DNA of 64,000 nt from Kibdelosporangium aridum (GCF_900176515.1 NZ_FWXV01000002.1:1612001-1676000), one strand, 5' to 3'. Shown: positions 16,715 to 27,329, counted from the stretch's first letter. Notes: a model not told the origin generated them from the sequence alone. Numbers and translations: made by a program.

Positions 16715-19069
16715 TCAGATTCTCTCGTCGTTTGGTCCCGCGTGCGTCAGGACCGGGGAGATGTCCGTGGTGGCATCGGCGACGCCGCCATCGGGTCCGT
16801 TCTGGTGCACCGCGTCGTTGCGGCGCCGGGTGCGGCGGACGGTCCGCCACCACCACAGTGTCTGGATCAGCACCACCAGAGTGGCACCACCCACCAGCAT
16901 GACGCCAAGCCGAAGCCCCGGCGTTTCGTAGTCCAGTGCGAGCGTGTGCTCACCGGCGGGCACATCGACGGTGATCAGGCCGGCGTCGCCGTTGCGAACC
17001 TCGACCGTCTTGCCGTCGATTGTGGCGCTGTACCCGGGCCAGTCAAGGCGAGCGAATATCAGCTGACCGCCCCCGGTTGGCGCATTGAATTTGACTTGCT
17101 CGGTGGCGGGCTCCGAGGTGGACGAGGCCACGGTGACGCCACGTGAGGCCCAGGATACGCGGCCGGGGTATGGCAGGGGCGCGTCCCGCGTCCACACCGT
17201 GGCGCCGTCCTCGCGGGCCACCACCGTCCAGCCCTTCGGCGGCGGGTTGTTCACCACGTTCGGGAACAGCGCGTCCTGCAGCACCAGGGTCTCCACGCGC
17301 AACGCGTCGATCAGCGGGATGTTGGTGCCCTGGACCGGGCGGAACGCGTTGCGGTACGCGTCCGGGCACACCGAGCCCTTGTAGTCCATGCACAGTGCCT
17401 GGGTGAACTCGGTGAAGCCGATGCCGCTGTACCGGGTGATCGACTCGTGGCCGGTCAGCACGGACAAGTTGCCGAACATGACTTCGCCCTCGTCCTGCTC
17501 GCTCGTGCCCTTGACCAGGCCTTGCGCCGCGAGCTGCAGGTAGGTGCCCTTGAACTCGGCGGTACCTGCCTTGACCTGGTTGACGTCGCTCGCAGGCACG
17601 ATGGGCGGGCCGACCTCGACACCCGGGTACGGGATCCGGTTGGTCTGGTAGGCGGCGACGCCGATCGTGCCGATCAGCAACGCGACACCCAGCGCCATCC
17701 AGCCGCGCTTGCGGTACGCCCACAGCGCGGCGAAGAAGAACAGCAGCACCAGCACGGTCGCGACGGCGTGCATCCGCCAGTACTCGGGCCGTACCGCGAA
17801 CGACAGGTACGCGCCCACCCCGACCAGGCCGATCGTGGCGATGGTCCGGTTGCGCAAGTGGTCCTTGGCCAGGCCCTTCGACAACAGCACCGCGAACACG
17901 ACGGCGATCGAGAGGTACAGGTACTCGACGAGCCGGATCGGCCAGCGGAACAGCCACAGGTTCGACGGGCCGAAGGTGAGCATCGCGTAGATCCCGCCGA
18001 CCACAGCCAGGCTGACCAGCGAACGAGCCGGCTTGAGCAGCGTGCGCCAGCGCAGCCACGGCAACAGCGGGATGGCGAACCAGACGAAGTAGGTGGACGG
18101 CAGGCTCTCACGGACCTGGCCGTTCCAGTTGGTGATCGCGGGCAGGTAGCTCGGCGCGCTCGACGAGACGAGGTCACCGACGCCGGGGACCATGAACGTG
18201 TCGTTGGCGATCATGGCCAGCTCTTGCCGCGAGGTCACCGGCATCGCACCGAGCAGCGGGAAGAACACCAGCACGGCGACGGAGCCGACGCAGGCACCCA
18301 TGATGGCCAGGTGCACGAAGGTACGGACGTTCTTGCGGACCAGCAGTTCGACGCCGATACCGAACATCACGATGATCAGGCCGAGCGCCGCGTACGGGTT
18401 GCCGACGGTCATCGCCATCGCGCCGATCAGGAACGGCAGCAGCGGGGTCGACGCCCCGCGCGAGAACCGCCGCGCGGCCCACCAGAACCAGGTGACCCAC
18501 ACGAAGGCGGCCAGGCCGGCGGGCCAGCCGGAGGCCTCGTAGTACAGCGTGAACCCGCTCAGCGGCACAGCGAACGCGAACACCGTCGACGACACACGCG
18601 CGGCGCCGTACTCGCGGGCCAGCAGGTACGTGCCCATGGACAGCAGGCACAGGTGCGCGACCATCACGAACGCCGCGGCGGCCGTCAGGCTGTTGAACTG
18701 CGCGACGACGATGTAGCAGAGGACGAAGAACGGGTTCCAGGTGGACGCCGCGGCCTCGCCGATGTAGTTGCCGCCGTACCAGCCGGCCGAGTCGATCGTC
18801 GGCCAGATCCCCTTGAGCAGCTGCTCGCCGTAGTGGTACCAGTTCGGCACGAACGACTCGGGGTTGTCGCCGACGTAGTAGAAGTACGGGTTCTGCAGGT
18901 ACGGGATCAAGAAGACCACCGCACCGATCAGGCCGATCGCGATGACCCATAGCCACTCAGGGACAGACCGTCCGGTGGCTCCTTCGTCCGGTCGCACGTC
19001 GGCGGCCGTACTCCCGTTAGTCAACGGTCTGCCCTCTCGCTCTTTTTCCGCGCTCGGCTCGGTCAGCAA
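16715..19069 (-). CDS. Large polytopic membrane protein, GT-C/YfhO-like
   Basis: A 784-residue protein with about 12-14 transmembrane segments followed by an extracytoplasmic domain of about 230 residues and a final membrane helix. The first loop motif GDNPESFVPNWYHYGEQLLKG with Asp next to a membrane helix resembles the metal/substrate loop of GT-C glycosyltransferases and YfhO-like proteins. It probably transfers a sugar from a lipid carrier to a wall polymer. The TTG start at 19069 has GGGGGA seven bases upstream. It lies directly upstream of glfT2. Confidence 0.8.
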   Translation of the reverse strand: MLTEPSAEKEREGRPLTNGSTAADVRPDEGATGRSVPEWLWVIAIGLIGAVVFLIPYLQNPYFYYVGDNPESFVPNWYHYGEQLLKGIWPTIDSAGWYGGNYIGEAAASTWNPFFVLCYIVVAQFNSLTAAAAFVMVAHLCLLSMGTYLLAREYGAARVSSTVFAFAVPLSGFTLYYEASGWPAGLAAFVWVTWFWWAARRFSRGASTPLLPFLIGAMAMTVGNPYAALGLIIVMFGIGVELLVRKNVRTFVHLAIMGACVGSVAVLVFFPLLGAMPVTSRQELAMIANDTFMVPGVGDLVSSSAPSYLPAITNWNGQVRESLPSTYFVWFAIPLLPWLRWRTLLKPARSLVSLAVVGGIYAMLTFGPSNLWLFRWPIRLVEYLYLSIAVVFAVLLSKGLAKDHLRNRTIATIGLVGVGAYLSFAVRPEYWRMHAVATVLVLLFFFAALWAYRKRGWMALGVALLIGTIGVAAYQTNRIPYPGVEVGPPIVPASDVNQVKAGTAEFKGTYLQLAAQGLVKGTSEQDEGEVMFGNLSVLTGHESITRYSGIGFTEFTQALCMDYKGSVCPDAYRNAFRPVQGTNIPLIDALRVETLVLQDALFPNVVNNPPPKGWTVVAREDGATVWTRDAPLPYPGRVSWASRGVTVASSTSEPATEQVKFNAPTGGGQLIFARLDWPGYSATIDGKTVEVRNGDAGLITVDVPAGEHTLALDYETPGLRLGVMLVGGATLVVLIQTLWWWRTVRRTRRRNDAVHQNGPDGGVADATTDISPVLTHAGPNDERI

Positions 19070-19149
19070 CGATCCGTCCCCCGGCTGCGAACAGTCCGAA
19101 AGTGTAGTTAGGGGCTTGACGACCCAGTACTCGGCCCCAAAGCAGCCAA

Positions 19150-19179
19150 CAGGCCGCGTCCTGATGTGGACGCGGCCTG
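19150..19179 (-). terminator. Hairpin terminator after methyltransferase
   Basis: A 12-bp perfect stem (CAGGCCGCGTCC with complement) and six-base loop, 17 bp beyond the stop of the methyltransferase gene. Confidence 0.7.
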
Positions 19180-19196
19180 CGGGCTACGGGTTTACG

Positions 19197-20060
19197 TCAG
19201 TGTTTGCCCGGTTTGGTCACCCTCGCGATGACCTGCTCGTTGTTCCAGGTGTAGCCCTCGTACGTGAACTGGACGCCGGTGCGTTCCACGTACTCCATCC
19301 ACGCCTTGTACTCGTGGTTCTGCCAGCCGGGGAAATTGAAGAACTCGTCGAACAGGATCACGCTGCCTTCGCGCAATCGCGGTCCGACCAGGTCGAGAAC
19401 GGTTTTCGCCGAGCTGTAAAGGTCGCCGTCGACGTGCAGGAAATCGACGACACCCTGGTGTTCTTCGAGGAATCCGGGCAGCGTGTCGTCGAACCAGCCG
19501 ACGACGAGTTCGGCGCCCGGCACGTCCGGCAGCCCGTCGACGGTGAAGTGGCCGGCCGGGAAGCCGCTGCGCCAGTCCTCCGGCAGGCCTTCGAACGAGT
19601 CGAAGCCGTAGACACCCTGTCCTTCCCGTTCGGTGGCGATGATCTTGAGCGTGGTGCCCTGCCACACGCCGAACTCCAACGCCAACCCGCCGGTCGGCGC
19701 CATCGACAGGGCGTGCTCCAGCGTCTTGTGCGCGTGCGGGAATGCGGGCTTGGTCGGCATCTGCTCGTGCACGAACCGCGCGCTCTCCTGCGCGGCTTCG
19801 TGATCCGCGGCGAACGGGATATCGCGGCGGTGCCGGATCTCGAACTCCAGTACTCGGTCGCGTGTCCGGTCGCCCTGGTGCACGATCTCGTTGTGCAGCT
19901 GCTCGCGCAGCTCACTGACCTGCCGCTCGAGGCGTGCGATGTGCTCAGCCTGCTCACGGTGGTAGCGGCCGACAACCTGGTCGACGACGCTGATCGCCTT
20001 GTCGCGTACCGCGTGCTTGACCTTTTCCAGGTTGAACAGGTCATTGACTTTCTTAGGCAC
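19197..20060 (-). CDS. TylF/MycF-like class I methyltransferase
   Basis: About 287 residues. An N-terminal coiled-coil (VVGRYHREQAEHIARLERQV in part) precedes a methyltransferase domain with the SAM motif LALEFGVWQGTTLK, FDSFEGLPEDW, and the metal-binding type acidic sites VDFLHVDGDLYSS and ILFDEFFNFPGW. It resembles TylF-type sugar O-methyltransferases, so a surface glycan or glycolipid may be the substrate. The GTG at 20060 follows AAAGGAG by nine bases; the frame is open upstream to 20237. The coiled-coil may oligomerise it. Confidence 0.82.
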   Translation of the reverse strand: MPKKVNDLFNLEKVKHAVRDKAISVVDQVVGRYHREQAEHIARLERQVSELREQLHNEIVHQGDRTRDRVLEFEIRHRRDIPFAADHEAAQESARFVHEQMPTKPAFPHAHKTLEHALSMAPTGGLALEFGVWQGTTLKIIATEREGQGVYGFDSFEGLPEDWRSGFPAGHFTVDGLPDVPGAELVVGWFDDTLPGFLEEHQGVVDFLHVDGDLYSSAKTVLDLVGPRLREGSVILFDEFFNFPGWQNHEYKAWMEYVERTGVQFTYEGYTWNNEQVIARVTKPGKH

Positions 20061-20229
20061 CCTGGGCTGCTCCTTTCCGGCCCCACGATGGATACGCATC
20101 GTAAGGCGTCCGGTGTGCGGAGTGAACTGCGCCTGAACCAGATTGCCGAGATGGATCATCACGTTCCGATGAACCCGCAGGTAGGAGCCATCGTTAGGCC
20201 GAATGGTGGAATATTCACCGGCATCTGGT

Positions 20230-20340
20230 TTGTCCACAGGGGACGTACGTCACCGTCATCCACATCGGCGAGGGCCCCGGCCTGCGGATGCGAGGGGAGT
20301 TATCCACAGACCAGGCCACTCATCCACAGAGTTGTCCACA
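20230..20340 (+). other. Cluster of four DnaA boxes
   Basis: Four nonamers in the same orientation: TTGTCCACA (20230-20238), TTATCCACA (20300-20308, the canonical box), TCATCCACA (20320-20328) and TTGTCCACA (20332-20340). TTGTCCACA is a preferred DnaA box in GC-rich actinobacteria. No dnaA or dnaN lies in the window, so this is not a typical oriC. It lies upstream of the methyltransferase and beside tRNA genes. The rest of 20061-20363 shows no gene. Confidence 0.65.
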
Positions 20341-20363
20341 GGTGGAAAACCCCGTTGACCGCC

Positions 20364-20432
20364 ATGCGACGCTTCTCCTATGACGAAGCGCAATCGCATG
20401 CACAGTGGTGGTTCCCCGCCGTGAGGACTTGA
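20364..20432 (+). CDS. Candidate 22-residue peptide ahead of tRNA region
   Basis: A short frame beginning MRRFSYDEAQ and ending FPAVRT. It shares the pattern M-x-x-aromatic-x-Tyr-x-Glu with the candidate peptide at 27330, and like it is followed within 20 bp by an intrinsic terminator and then tRNA genes. There is no clear ribosome site, so leaderless translation or non-coding status is possible. Function unknown. Confidence 0.35.
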   Translation: MRRFSYDEAQSHAQWWFPAVRT

Positions 20433-20446
20433 AACGTCCCGGCTGA

Positions 20447-21796
<1,350 letters not shown>

Positions 21797-21806
21797 GGGT
21801 TGGATG

Positions 21807-21833
21807 GCCGCGGCCACGTGTGGTGGCCGCGGC
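21807..21833. terminator. Bidirectional hairpin terminator
   Basis: An 11-bp perfect stem (GCCGCGGCCAC with complement) between the convergent M28 peptidase and SRPBCC genes. Confidence 0.75.
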
Positions 21834-21835
21834 TG

Positions 21836-22438
21836 TCAGTCGCAGTTTCGTGCTTCCGCGGCGGTTTTGAGGTCCTTGAGCCAGCCTTCGAGTCCCATGC
21901 CGAGGAATTTGGTGGCGAGCGGGACATCGGACTCGATCTGCTTGCCGGTGTGGGTTTCCTCGGTGCGCACCAGGACGCCGTCCTTGACCTTGACGAAGTT
22001 CCAGACGTGCACGCCACGGTCGATGCGCAGCCCGTCACCGATCGCGGGCCCGGTCCAGCGAATGCACTTGCCGTGCTGGATCTGCTCGACGGTGGACGTG
22101 ATGACCAGCGTGGTCGGCGGGCTGACCGGCGTCTCAGGCACCGGCGTCGTCCAACGGAACTGCGAGTTCTTCCGCAGCGGGCCGTGGTCGAGGCGCTTGG
22201 CGCTGGTGACGGGCGGCTGCCAGGTCGGCCAGCGCTCGATGTCGGTCTGCACGTTCCAGACGGTGTGCAGCGGGGCCTTGATCAGCGTCTCGGTCCGGTA
22301 GCGGATCTTGGCCGCCGGATCGACGCCTTGTCCTTGACACGTCAACGAAGTCGGCTTGGTGGCTGCCTGCGCCGGGGTGACTGCGCCGAGGAAACCGGCG
22401 GCGATCAGCGGGATGGCGAGAAGTGCTCGTGCGTTCAT
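21836..22438 (-). CDS. Secreted SRPBCC-domain protein
   Basis: A 200-residue protein with a signal peptide (LLAIPLIAAGFLGAVTPAQA) and a START/Bet v1-like domain. The opening TETLIKAPLHTVWNVQTDIERWPTW (in pieces) and the middle strands TTLVITSTVEQ and IRWTGPA are typical of the polyketide cyclase/SRPBCC fold, which binds a hydrophobic ligand in a cavity. Secretion is unusual for the family. Ligand is unknown. It has its own promoter region upstream of a divergent GNAT gene. Confidence 0.82.
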   Translation of the reverse strand: MNARALLAIPLIAAGFLGAVTPAQAATKPTSLTCQGQGVDPAAKIRYRTETLIKAPLHTVWNVQTDIERWPTWQPPVTSAKRLDHGPLRKNSQFRWTTPVPETPVSPPTTLVITSTVEQIQHGKCIRWTGPAIGDGLRIDRGVHVWNFVKVKDGVLVRTEETHTGKQIESDVPLATKFLGMGLEGWLKDLKTAAEARNCD

Positions 22439-22510
22439 GACTCAAACGATGTCGCGACACAGGCTGCGACCGCGTCGGCGAAAACTACGTAGATCTGGTG
22501 GACTGGCGAT

Positions 22511-23095
22511 GTGCTCGCAACCAGGTACTACCTCCAGCAGACCAGCCCGGACCAGCTGAAACCGGCCAAGAAGCCGGACATCGACGTCGAATTCGTACAG
22601 TCGCGCGAACCGTCACCGGAGTTCAACAGGTACCTGTACACGGCCGTCGGCAGCGACTGGTACTGGGCGTTTCGGCTGGACTGGGACTGGCAGCGATGGA
22701 TGGAGTGGCTCACCGAGCCGGGCCACGAGACCTGGGTGGCGTGGGTCCGTGGCACACCGGCCGGATACGCCGAGCTCGTTCGGCGCGACAGCGAGGTGGA
22801 GATCGAGAACTTCGGGCTTGTGCCTTCCTTCATCGGCCGTGGCCTCGGGGGATACCTGCTGACGAAAGTGTTGCAGCGCGCATGGGCCATCCCGGGCACG
22901 ACCAGGGTTTGGCTGCACACCAACACCTTGGACAGTGCCCAGGCCCTGCACAACTACCAGGCACGCGGCCTCGAGGTCTACAAAGTCGAGGAGCAGGTGG
23001 AGAAACCGCAGGCCGACGGACCGAAGCTGGAACCGTGGCCTGGTGCTAACCGCGCGGCGCCTCCTTCACCCGAGTCACGAGCTGCGTCGGGTTGA
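22511..23095 (+). CDS. GNAT-family N-acetyltransferase
   Basis: A 194-residue GNAT protein. The acetyl-CoA-binding motif A is recognisable as VEIENFGLVPSFIGRGLGGYLL, followed by VWLHTNTLDSAQALHNYQARG typical of the motif B helix. WYWAFRLDWDWQRWMEWL near the N-terminus is Trp-rich and probably shapes the acceptor pocket. Substrate unknown. The GTG start follows TGGTGGACTGG. Its 3' end overlaps the convergent permease gene by 50 bp. Confidence 0.88.
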   Translation: MLATRYYLQQTSPDQLKPAKKPDIDVEFVQSREPSPEFNRYLYTAVGSDWYWAFRLDWDWQRWMEWLTEPGHETWVAWVRGTPAGYAELVRRDSEVEIENFGLVPSFIGRGLGGYLLTKVLQRAWAIPGTTRVWLHTNTLDSAQALHNYQARGLEVYKVEEQVEKPQADGPKLEPWPGANRAAPPSPESRAASG

Positions 23096-23879
23096 CGAAC
23101 CGCAGCGCGATGAGCAGTAGCAACACCGTGGAAAGCATGTAGACCACGGCAATCGCGTCCACGGTCTGATCGGCTCGGATGCCCGCGCCGCTCTTGGCCG
23201 CGTACAAGGCGACGACGAGCGTTTCGCTGTCGGCGCCCGCGGTCAGGAACGTCAGTTCGAACATGCCGACCGTCCGGACGAGGACCATCACCGCGCCGGC
23301 CAGGATTCCGGGCAGCAGCAACGGTCCCAGCACACTGATCATGATCCTGGCCGTGCCCGCGCCCAGCGTTCGCGCGGCGTCTTCGACGCGACGGTCGACC
23401 TGTTCGACGAACGGGGTCATGGTCAACACCACGAAAGGCAATGACGGCACCAAGTTCGCGAGCACGACGCCGGTCATGTTGCCGCCGAGGCCCCATTGGT
23501 ACAGCAAGGTCGCCAACGGGATGCCGTACGTGATCGGCGGAACCAGCAACGGCAGCAACAACAGCAGGCTGACCAGCTTCTTGCCCGGGAAGTCCCGTCG
23601 CGCCAGCACGTACGCGGCCGGGACGCCCATCAGCACCGAGAACAGCACGACCAGCAGGGCGACCTCCATGGTCACCAGCAGGGTGCTGCCGAGGCCGAAC
23701 TCCGTCCACGTCTGTTCCCACCAGCGGAACGTGAAGCCGTCGGGCAGCCATGTGCCGAGCCATACCGTGCCGAACGAGCTGACGAACACCGCGACGATCA
23801 ACGCCAGCACGAACACCAGGAACACCGCGACCCCGAACCACGTCAGCCACGCGGTGGGGGACAGCACGAGCCGTTTCAT
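23046..23879 (-). CDS. ABC importer permease (second)
   Basis: A 277-residue binding-protein-dependent permease with about six transmembrane helices. The EAA loop is readable as EDAARTLGAGTARIMISVLGPLLLPG, the contact site for the ATPase. It resembles PotC-type permeases of the polyamine/iron/phosphonate class. Its ATG overlaps the stop of the first permease (ATGA). It is the last gene of the importer operon running from 27151 down. Confidence 0.9.
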   Translation of the reverse strand: MKRLVLSPTAWLTWFGVAVFLVFVLALIVAVFVSSFGTVWLGTWLPDGFTFRWWEQTWTEFGLGSTLLVTMEVALLVVLFSVLMGVPAAYVLARRDFPGKKLVSLLLLLPLLVPPITYGIPLATLLYQWGLGGNMTGVVLANLVPSLPFVVLTMTPFVEQVDRRVEDAARTLGAGTARIMISVLGPLLLPGILAGAVMVLVRTVGMFELTFLTAGADSETLVVALYAAKSGAGIRADQTVDAIAVVYMLSTVLLLLIALRFVNPTQLVTRVKEAPRG

Positions 23880-24772
23880 CCTTTACCCCCGGAAGCCGGA
23901 CCGCGGTACAGCAACGAGCGTGCGCCGAGAACGAGAACCACGAACACGAGCTGGGACGCAGCAAGCAGCATCGCCACCGCCGAACCCATCGACGGATCAA
24001 GCCGTTCCTGCGCTTCCTGATACGCGATCAACGCGAGCACACGCGACGAGCCTGACGGATCGCCGAGCAGAACCGCTGATGGGAACACCGAGAAGGCCAT
24101 TACGAAGTTCAGGCAGAGTGTGACTGCCGCGCCAGGCAACAACAGCGGGAAGATCACGTATCGGAACCGTTGCCCCCGTGAGGCTCCGAGCGTCGCCGCG
24201 GCCGATTCCAGCGACGGGTCGATGCCGGACGCGTACGCCAGCATCAGCAGGAACGCGAACGGAAATCCGCTGACCACAAGGGAAAGGAACACACCCCACC
24301 AGTTGTTGGTCAGCCGGACCGGGTCGTCGATCAGGCCGATGCCGAGCAACGCCTTGTTCAGCCAGCCGGCCGGTCCGAGCACGTTCAGCATGCCGTCGGC
24401 CAGGAAAACCGTGCCAAGACTGACCGGCACGACCAACGCCGCGGCGAGGAGGCGGCGGCCACGGAACGCCCGCCGCATCCGCACCGCGATCGGCACCGCG
24501 GCGACGACGTTGACGAACGTCGCCGGGACCGCGATGGCCAGCGTATTGGCCAGGCTACTGAAGTAGTACGGATCAGAGAAGAAGGCTCGATAATTATCAA
24601 GCGGGTTGTTGAATCGTTGCGGTGACAGCGAAAGCTGGATGCCGAAGATGAACGGGTAGATGAACAGCGCCAGCACCACGATCACCGCGGGCGCCAGCAA
24701 CAGCAGCCGCAGATCCACGCCACGCTCGGCCAGCCTGAGCCGCAAAGCCGGAGCGGCGACTTCCGCGGTCAT
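23876..24772 (-). CDS. ABC importer permease (first)
   Basis: A 298-residue permease of the PotB type with six transmembrane helices and the EAA loop ESAAATLGASRGQRFRYVIFPLLLPG. I chose the ATG at 24772 because it overlaps the stop of the small upstream ORF (ATGA); an in-frame ATG at 24793 lies inside that ORF. Forms the membrane channel with the second permease. Confidence 0.9.
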   Translation of the reverse strand: MTAEVAAPALRLRLAERGVDLRLLLLAPAVIVVLALFIYPFIFGIQLSLSPQRFNNPLDNYRAFFSDPYYFSSLANTLAIAVPATFVNVVAAVPIAVRMRRAFRGRRLLAAALVVPVSLGTVFLADGMLNVLGPAGWLNKALLGIGLIDDPVRLTNNWWGVFLSLVVSGFPFAFLLMLAYASGIDPSLESAAATLGASRGQRFRYVIFPLLLPGAAVTLCLNFVMAFSVFPSAVLLGDPSGSSRVLALIAYQEAQERLDPSMGSAVAMLLAASQLVFVVLVLGARSLLYRGPASGGKG

Positions 24773-24906
24773 GACGCGACCACCATGCGACATTCAGCAG
24801 CGACACCAACCTTGTCGATGGCTGCCAATCCTGCCGAGAACACAGGTCGGACAGTCGCGTCGATGGCGTTCTGCGGGATCCCGGCCCGCGTCGTCCTGGC
24901 CCTCAT
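24769..24906 (-). pseudogene. 45-codon TOBE-domain remnant between ATPase and permease
   Basis: A short frame whose ATG overlaps the ATPase stop (ATGA) and whose TGA overlaps the permease start. Its residues RAGIPQNAIDATV match RVGVPQNAIEVTV in the ATPase TOBE domain, and its end LAAIDKVGVAAECRMVV aligns with the ATPase end LAPGDKVKVGVAPDRLLV. It looks like a partial duplication of the ATPase 3' end with an internal deletion. It may now serve mainly to couple translation. Confidence 0.6.
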
Positions 24907-25931
24907 GACCCGAACACCAAGAGGCGGTCCGGCGCGACGCCGACTTTCACCTTGTCACCGGGAGCCAAAGCCTCCGGCGACACCGCATGCAGCGCGAGCC
25001 CTGACTCGGTCCGGACCTCCAGCAGGAACTGGCGCCCGTGGTACTCGACGACCTCGACGGTCACCTCGATGGCGTTCTGCGGCACCCCGACCCGCAGGTC
25101 CTCCGGGCGGCACATCGCGATCGACGCGCCGGTCACGGTGGAATCACTGGTCCACGTCGCGTCGGCGAACGTGAACGAGTCCGTGCCGGGGATCTGGTTG
25201 CGGAACCCCATGAAGTCGGCGACGAACGGCGTGACCGGCTTGGCGTAGAGCTCTTCCGGCGTGCCGATCTGCTGGACCTTGCCGTCCTTCATCAGCACGA
25301 GCCGGTCGGCCAACGACAGCGCCTCTTCCTGGTCGTGCGTGACGTAGATCGTGGTCAGCCCCAGTTCCTGGTGCAGCCGTTTGATCTCGGTGCGCATCTC
25401 CAGCCGCAACTTTGCGTCCAAATTGGACAGTGGCTCGTCCATCAGGATCAACGGCGGCCGCAACACGATCGCCCGCGCGATGGCGACCCGTTGCTGCTGG
25501 CCACCGGACAGCTGGCCGGGATGCGAGCGCGCGAGATGCTCCAGATGGACCAGTTGCAACGCTTCCTGGACCCGGTCACGGATCTCGGATTTGCCGACCC
25601 CGCGCATCTTCAGCCCGAACGCGACATTTCGCTCGACCGAGAGGTGCGGGAACAGCGCGTAGTTCTGGAACACCATGCCGAAGCCGCGCTTCTCCGCTGG
25701 CTGGGTGTCGACGCGCTTGCCGTCGAGGGTGATCTGTCCCGCGGTCAGCGGAAGCAGACCGGCGAGGCAGTTCAGCGCGGTCGACTTGCCGCAGCCGGAC
25801 GGGCCGAGCAGGGCGATGAACTCGCCCCCGGTGATGGTGAGGCTCAGCCCGTCCAGTGCGGTCACGGATCCGAAGTCCCGGCTGACGCCCGTCAGCTCCA
25901 GCTTCGCGAGCGACGGCGACGACCGCGGCAC
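24903..25931 (-). CDS. ABC importer ATPase (PotA-like)
   Basis: A 342-residue ATPase. Walker A GPSGCGKST, Q-loop MVFQNYALFPH, signature LSGGQQQR, Walker B LILMDEPLSNLD and switch His YVTHDQEEAL are all intact. A C-terminal TOBE domain (about 265-342) fits the PotA/FbpC group. The GTG at 25931 overlaps the TAG of the binding-protein gene. Powers import with the two downstream permeases. Confidence 0.94.
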   Translation of the reverse strand: MPRSSPSLAKLELTGVSRDFGSVTALDGLSLTITGGEFIALLGPSGCGKSTALNCLAGLLPLTAGQITLDGKRVDTQPAEKRGFGMVFQNYALFPHLSVERNVAFGLKMRGVGKSEIRDRVQEALQLVHLEHLARSHPGQLSGGQQQRVAIARAIVLRPPLILMDEPLSNLDAKLRLEMRTEIKRLHQELGLTTIYVTHDQEEALSLADRLVLMKDGKVQQIGTPEELYAKPVTPFVADFMGFRNQIPGTDSFTFADATWTSDSTVTGASIAMCRPEDLRVGVPQNAIEVTVEVVEYHGRQFLLEVRTESGLALHAVSPEALAPGDKVKVGVAPDRLLVFGS

Positions 25932-27151
25932 TACTTCTTCACCTTGCTTCCGCCGATCTCCCTGTCCCACCGCTCGAACGCGGCGACCATGGCGTTGGCG
26001 TCCAGCGGTGTCTCGATGGGGTTGTCCCTGATCAGCGCCTCGTACTCGGGGCGCCCGAACTCGGTGATCGCCTTCTGCGACTCGGCTGGTGCCATCGACA
26101 GCGGCACGTCCTTGACCGCGGGGCCGGGGTAGAAGTAGCCCTGGTCGTAGGTCTGGGCTTGGGCTTCCTTGCTGAGCATGTACTTCATCAGCTCGTAGAG
26201 CACGTATCGCTTCTCGGGCGAGACGCCCTTGGGAACGACCATGTACTGCGCGTCGGCGACCCAGTGGAAGCCCTGCAGCGCGGCGGTTTTCATCTCCTTC
26301 GGGACCTGGCCGAGCGCGCGTGGGTTGATGTCCCAGCCGGTGGTCGAGACCACGATGTCGCGCGTGCCCTGGGAGAGCTCCTTCATCACCGCGGACGTGC
26401 CGGACGGGTAGTACTCGACGTATTGCCCGAGTTCGGCGAGGTACTGCCAGGTCTTCTCCCAGCCTGCCTTCGGGTCCTTCGGGTTGCTGTCACCGAGCAA
26501 GTAGGACAGTCCCATCAGGAACGTCCGGCCAGGGCCGGAGTTCGCCGGACGGGCGTACATCAGCTTGTTCGGGTTGGCCTTGGCCCAGTCGAGCAGCTCC
26601 TGCGCGGTCTTCGGCGGGTTGGGCACCTTCGCCGGGTTGTACTCGATCAGCGGGCCGGACGGGTAGTACACCACGATGATCCCGTTGCCCTCGGCCAGTT
26701 GCTGCATCCGCTTGGCCGGCTCCTGCAGCGTCGACTCGAAGTCGCCGAGCACGGGTTTGGCGTTGTCGGCGACCTTCTCCCACAGGCCCTTCGACGCGCC
26801 CGCCGCCAGCGCGTCGGTGCCGGTGAGGACGAGGTCGATCTCGACGCGCCCGGCCTTCTGCTGCGCGTCGATCTTGCCGGGCAGCTCCGGTGCCGTGGAC
26901 CGGGTGAACTCCACGCTGGCGACCAGGTCCTTGCGGTCGTCACGGAACTTCTCGATGGCCTTCTGGGTGAGCTGCAGGTTGCCTGCCACATCCGCGACCG
27001 TGAGCTTGACCGGCTGGTCGGGCCGCTTGACCGGCTCGGCGGAACCGGACTGTTGTTGCTGTTGCGCGGGCTGCTTCTGCTCTGGCGCACCGCAGGACGC
27101 CGCTAACAGCGCGGCGGAGCAGCTGATGGCCAGTAACAGCTTCGTCCTCAT
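25931..27151 (-). CDS. ABC importer solute-binding lipoprotein
   Basis: A 406-residue extracellular solute-binding protein. The lipobox LLAASC sits near residues 16-20, followed by a Gln-rich linker. The mature part has the type-1/PotD-like layout (LTVADVAGNLQLTQKAIEKF, then YYPSGPLIEYNPAKVPNPPKT and TTGWDINPRALGQVPKEM). Exact substrate (polyamine, iron, thiamine or phosphonate class) cannot be told. The ATG at 27151 has GAGGAGAG upstream. It begins the operon 27151-23046. Confidence 0.9.
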   Translation of the reverse strand: MRTKLLLAISCSAALLAASCGAPEQKQPAQQQQQSGSAEPVKRPDQPVKLTVADVAGNLQLTQKAIEKFRDDRKDLVASVEFTRSTAPELPGKIDAQQKAGRVEIDLVLTGTDALAAGASKGLWEKVADNAKPVLGDFESTLQEPAKRMQQLAEGNGIIVVYYPSGPLIEYNPAKVPNPPKTAQELLDWAKANPNKLMYARPANSGPGRTFLMGLSYLLGDSNPKDPKAGWEKTWQYLAELGQYVEYYPSGTSAVMKELSQGTRDIVVSTTGWDINPRALGQVPKEMKTAALQGFHWVADAQYMVVPKGVSPEKRYVLYELMKYMLSKEAQAQTYDQGYFYPGPAVKDVPLSMAPAESQKAITEFGRPEYEALIRDNPIETPLDANAMVAAFERWDREIGGSKVKK

Positions 27152-27329
27152 GGCTCTCCTCACGGCGTCGCTGCCAGGGAAACATAGGATGAATACGTTT
27201 TCAGCTGTTACAGAGGCTACTGCCGCCGGACCGGCTGGTCCAGACCTCCGGACGGCGAATAATCGGTGGACCACACTCGGCGAATCGGTCATAGTTATGT
27301 CCATCAACAACGGAAGGGAGGAAGCAAGA

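Noticed and set aside
17447-18952. Long open frame opposite the large membrane protein
   Set aside because: Asp/Arg/Gln-rich antisense translation of transmembrane codons.
27152-27310. N-terminal extension of the solute-binding protein
   Set aside because: Signal peptide and ribosome site place the start at 27151.
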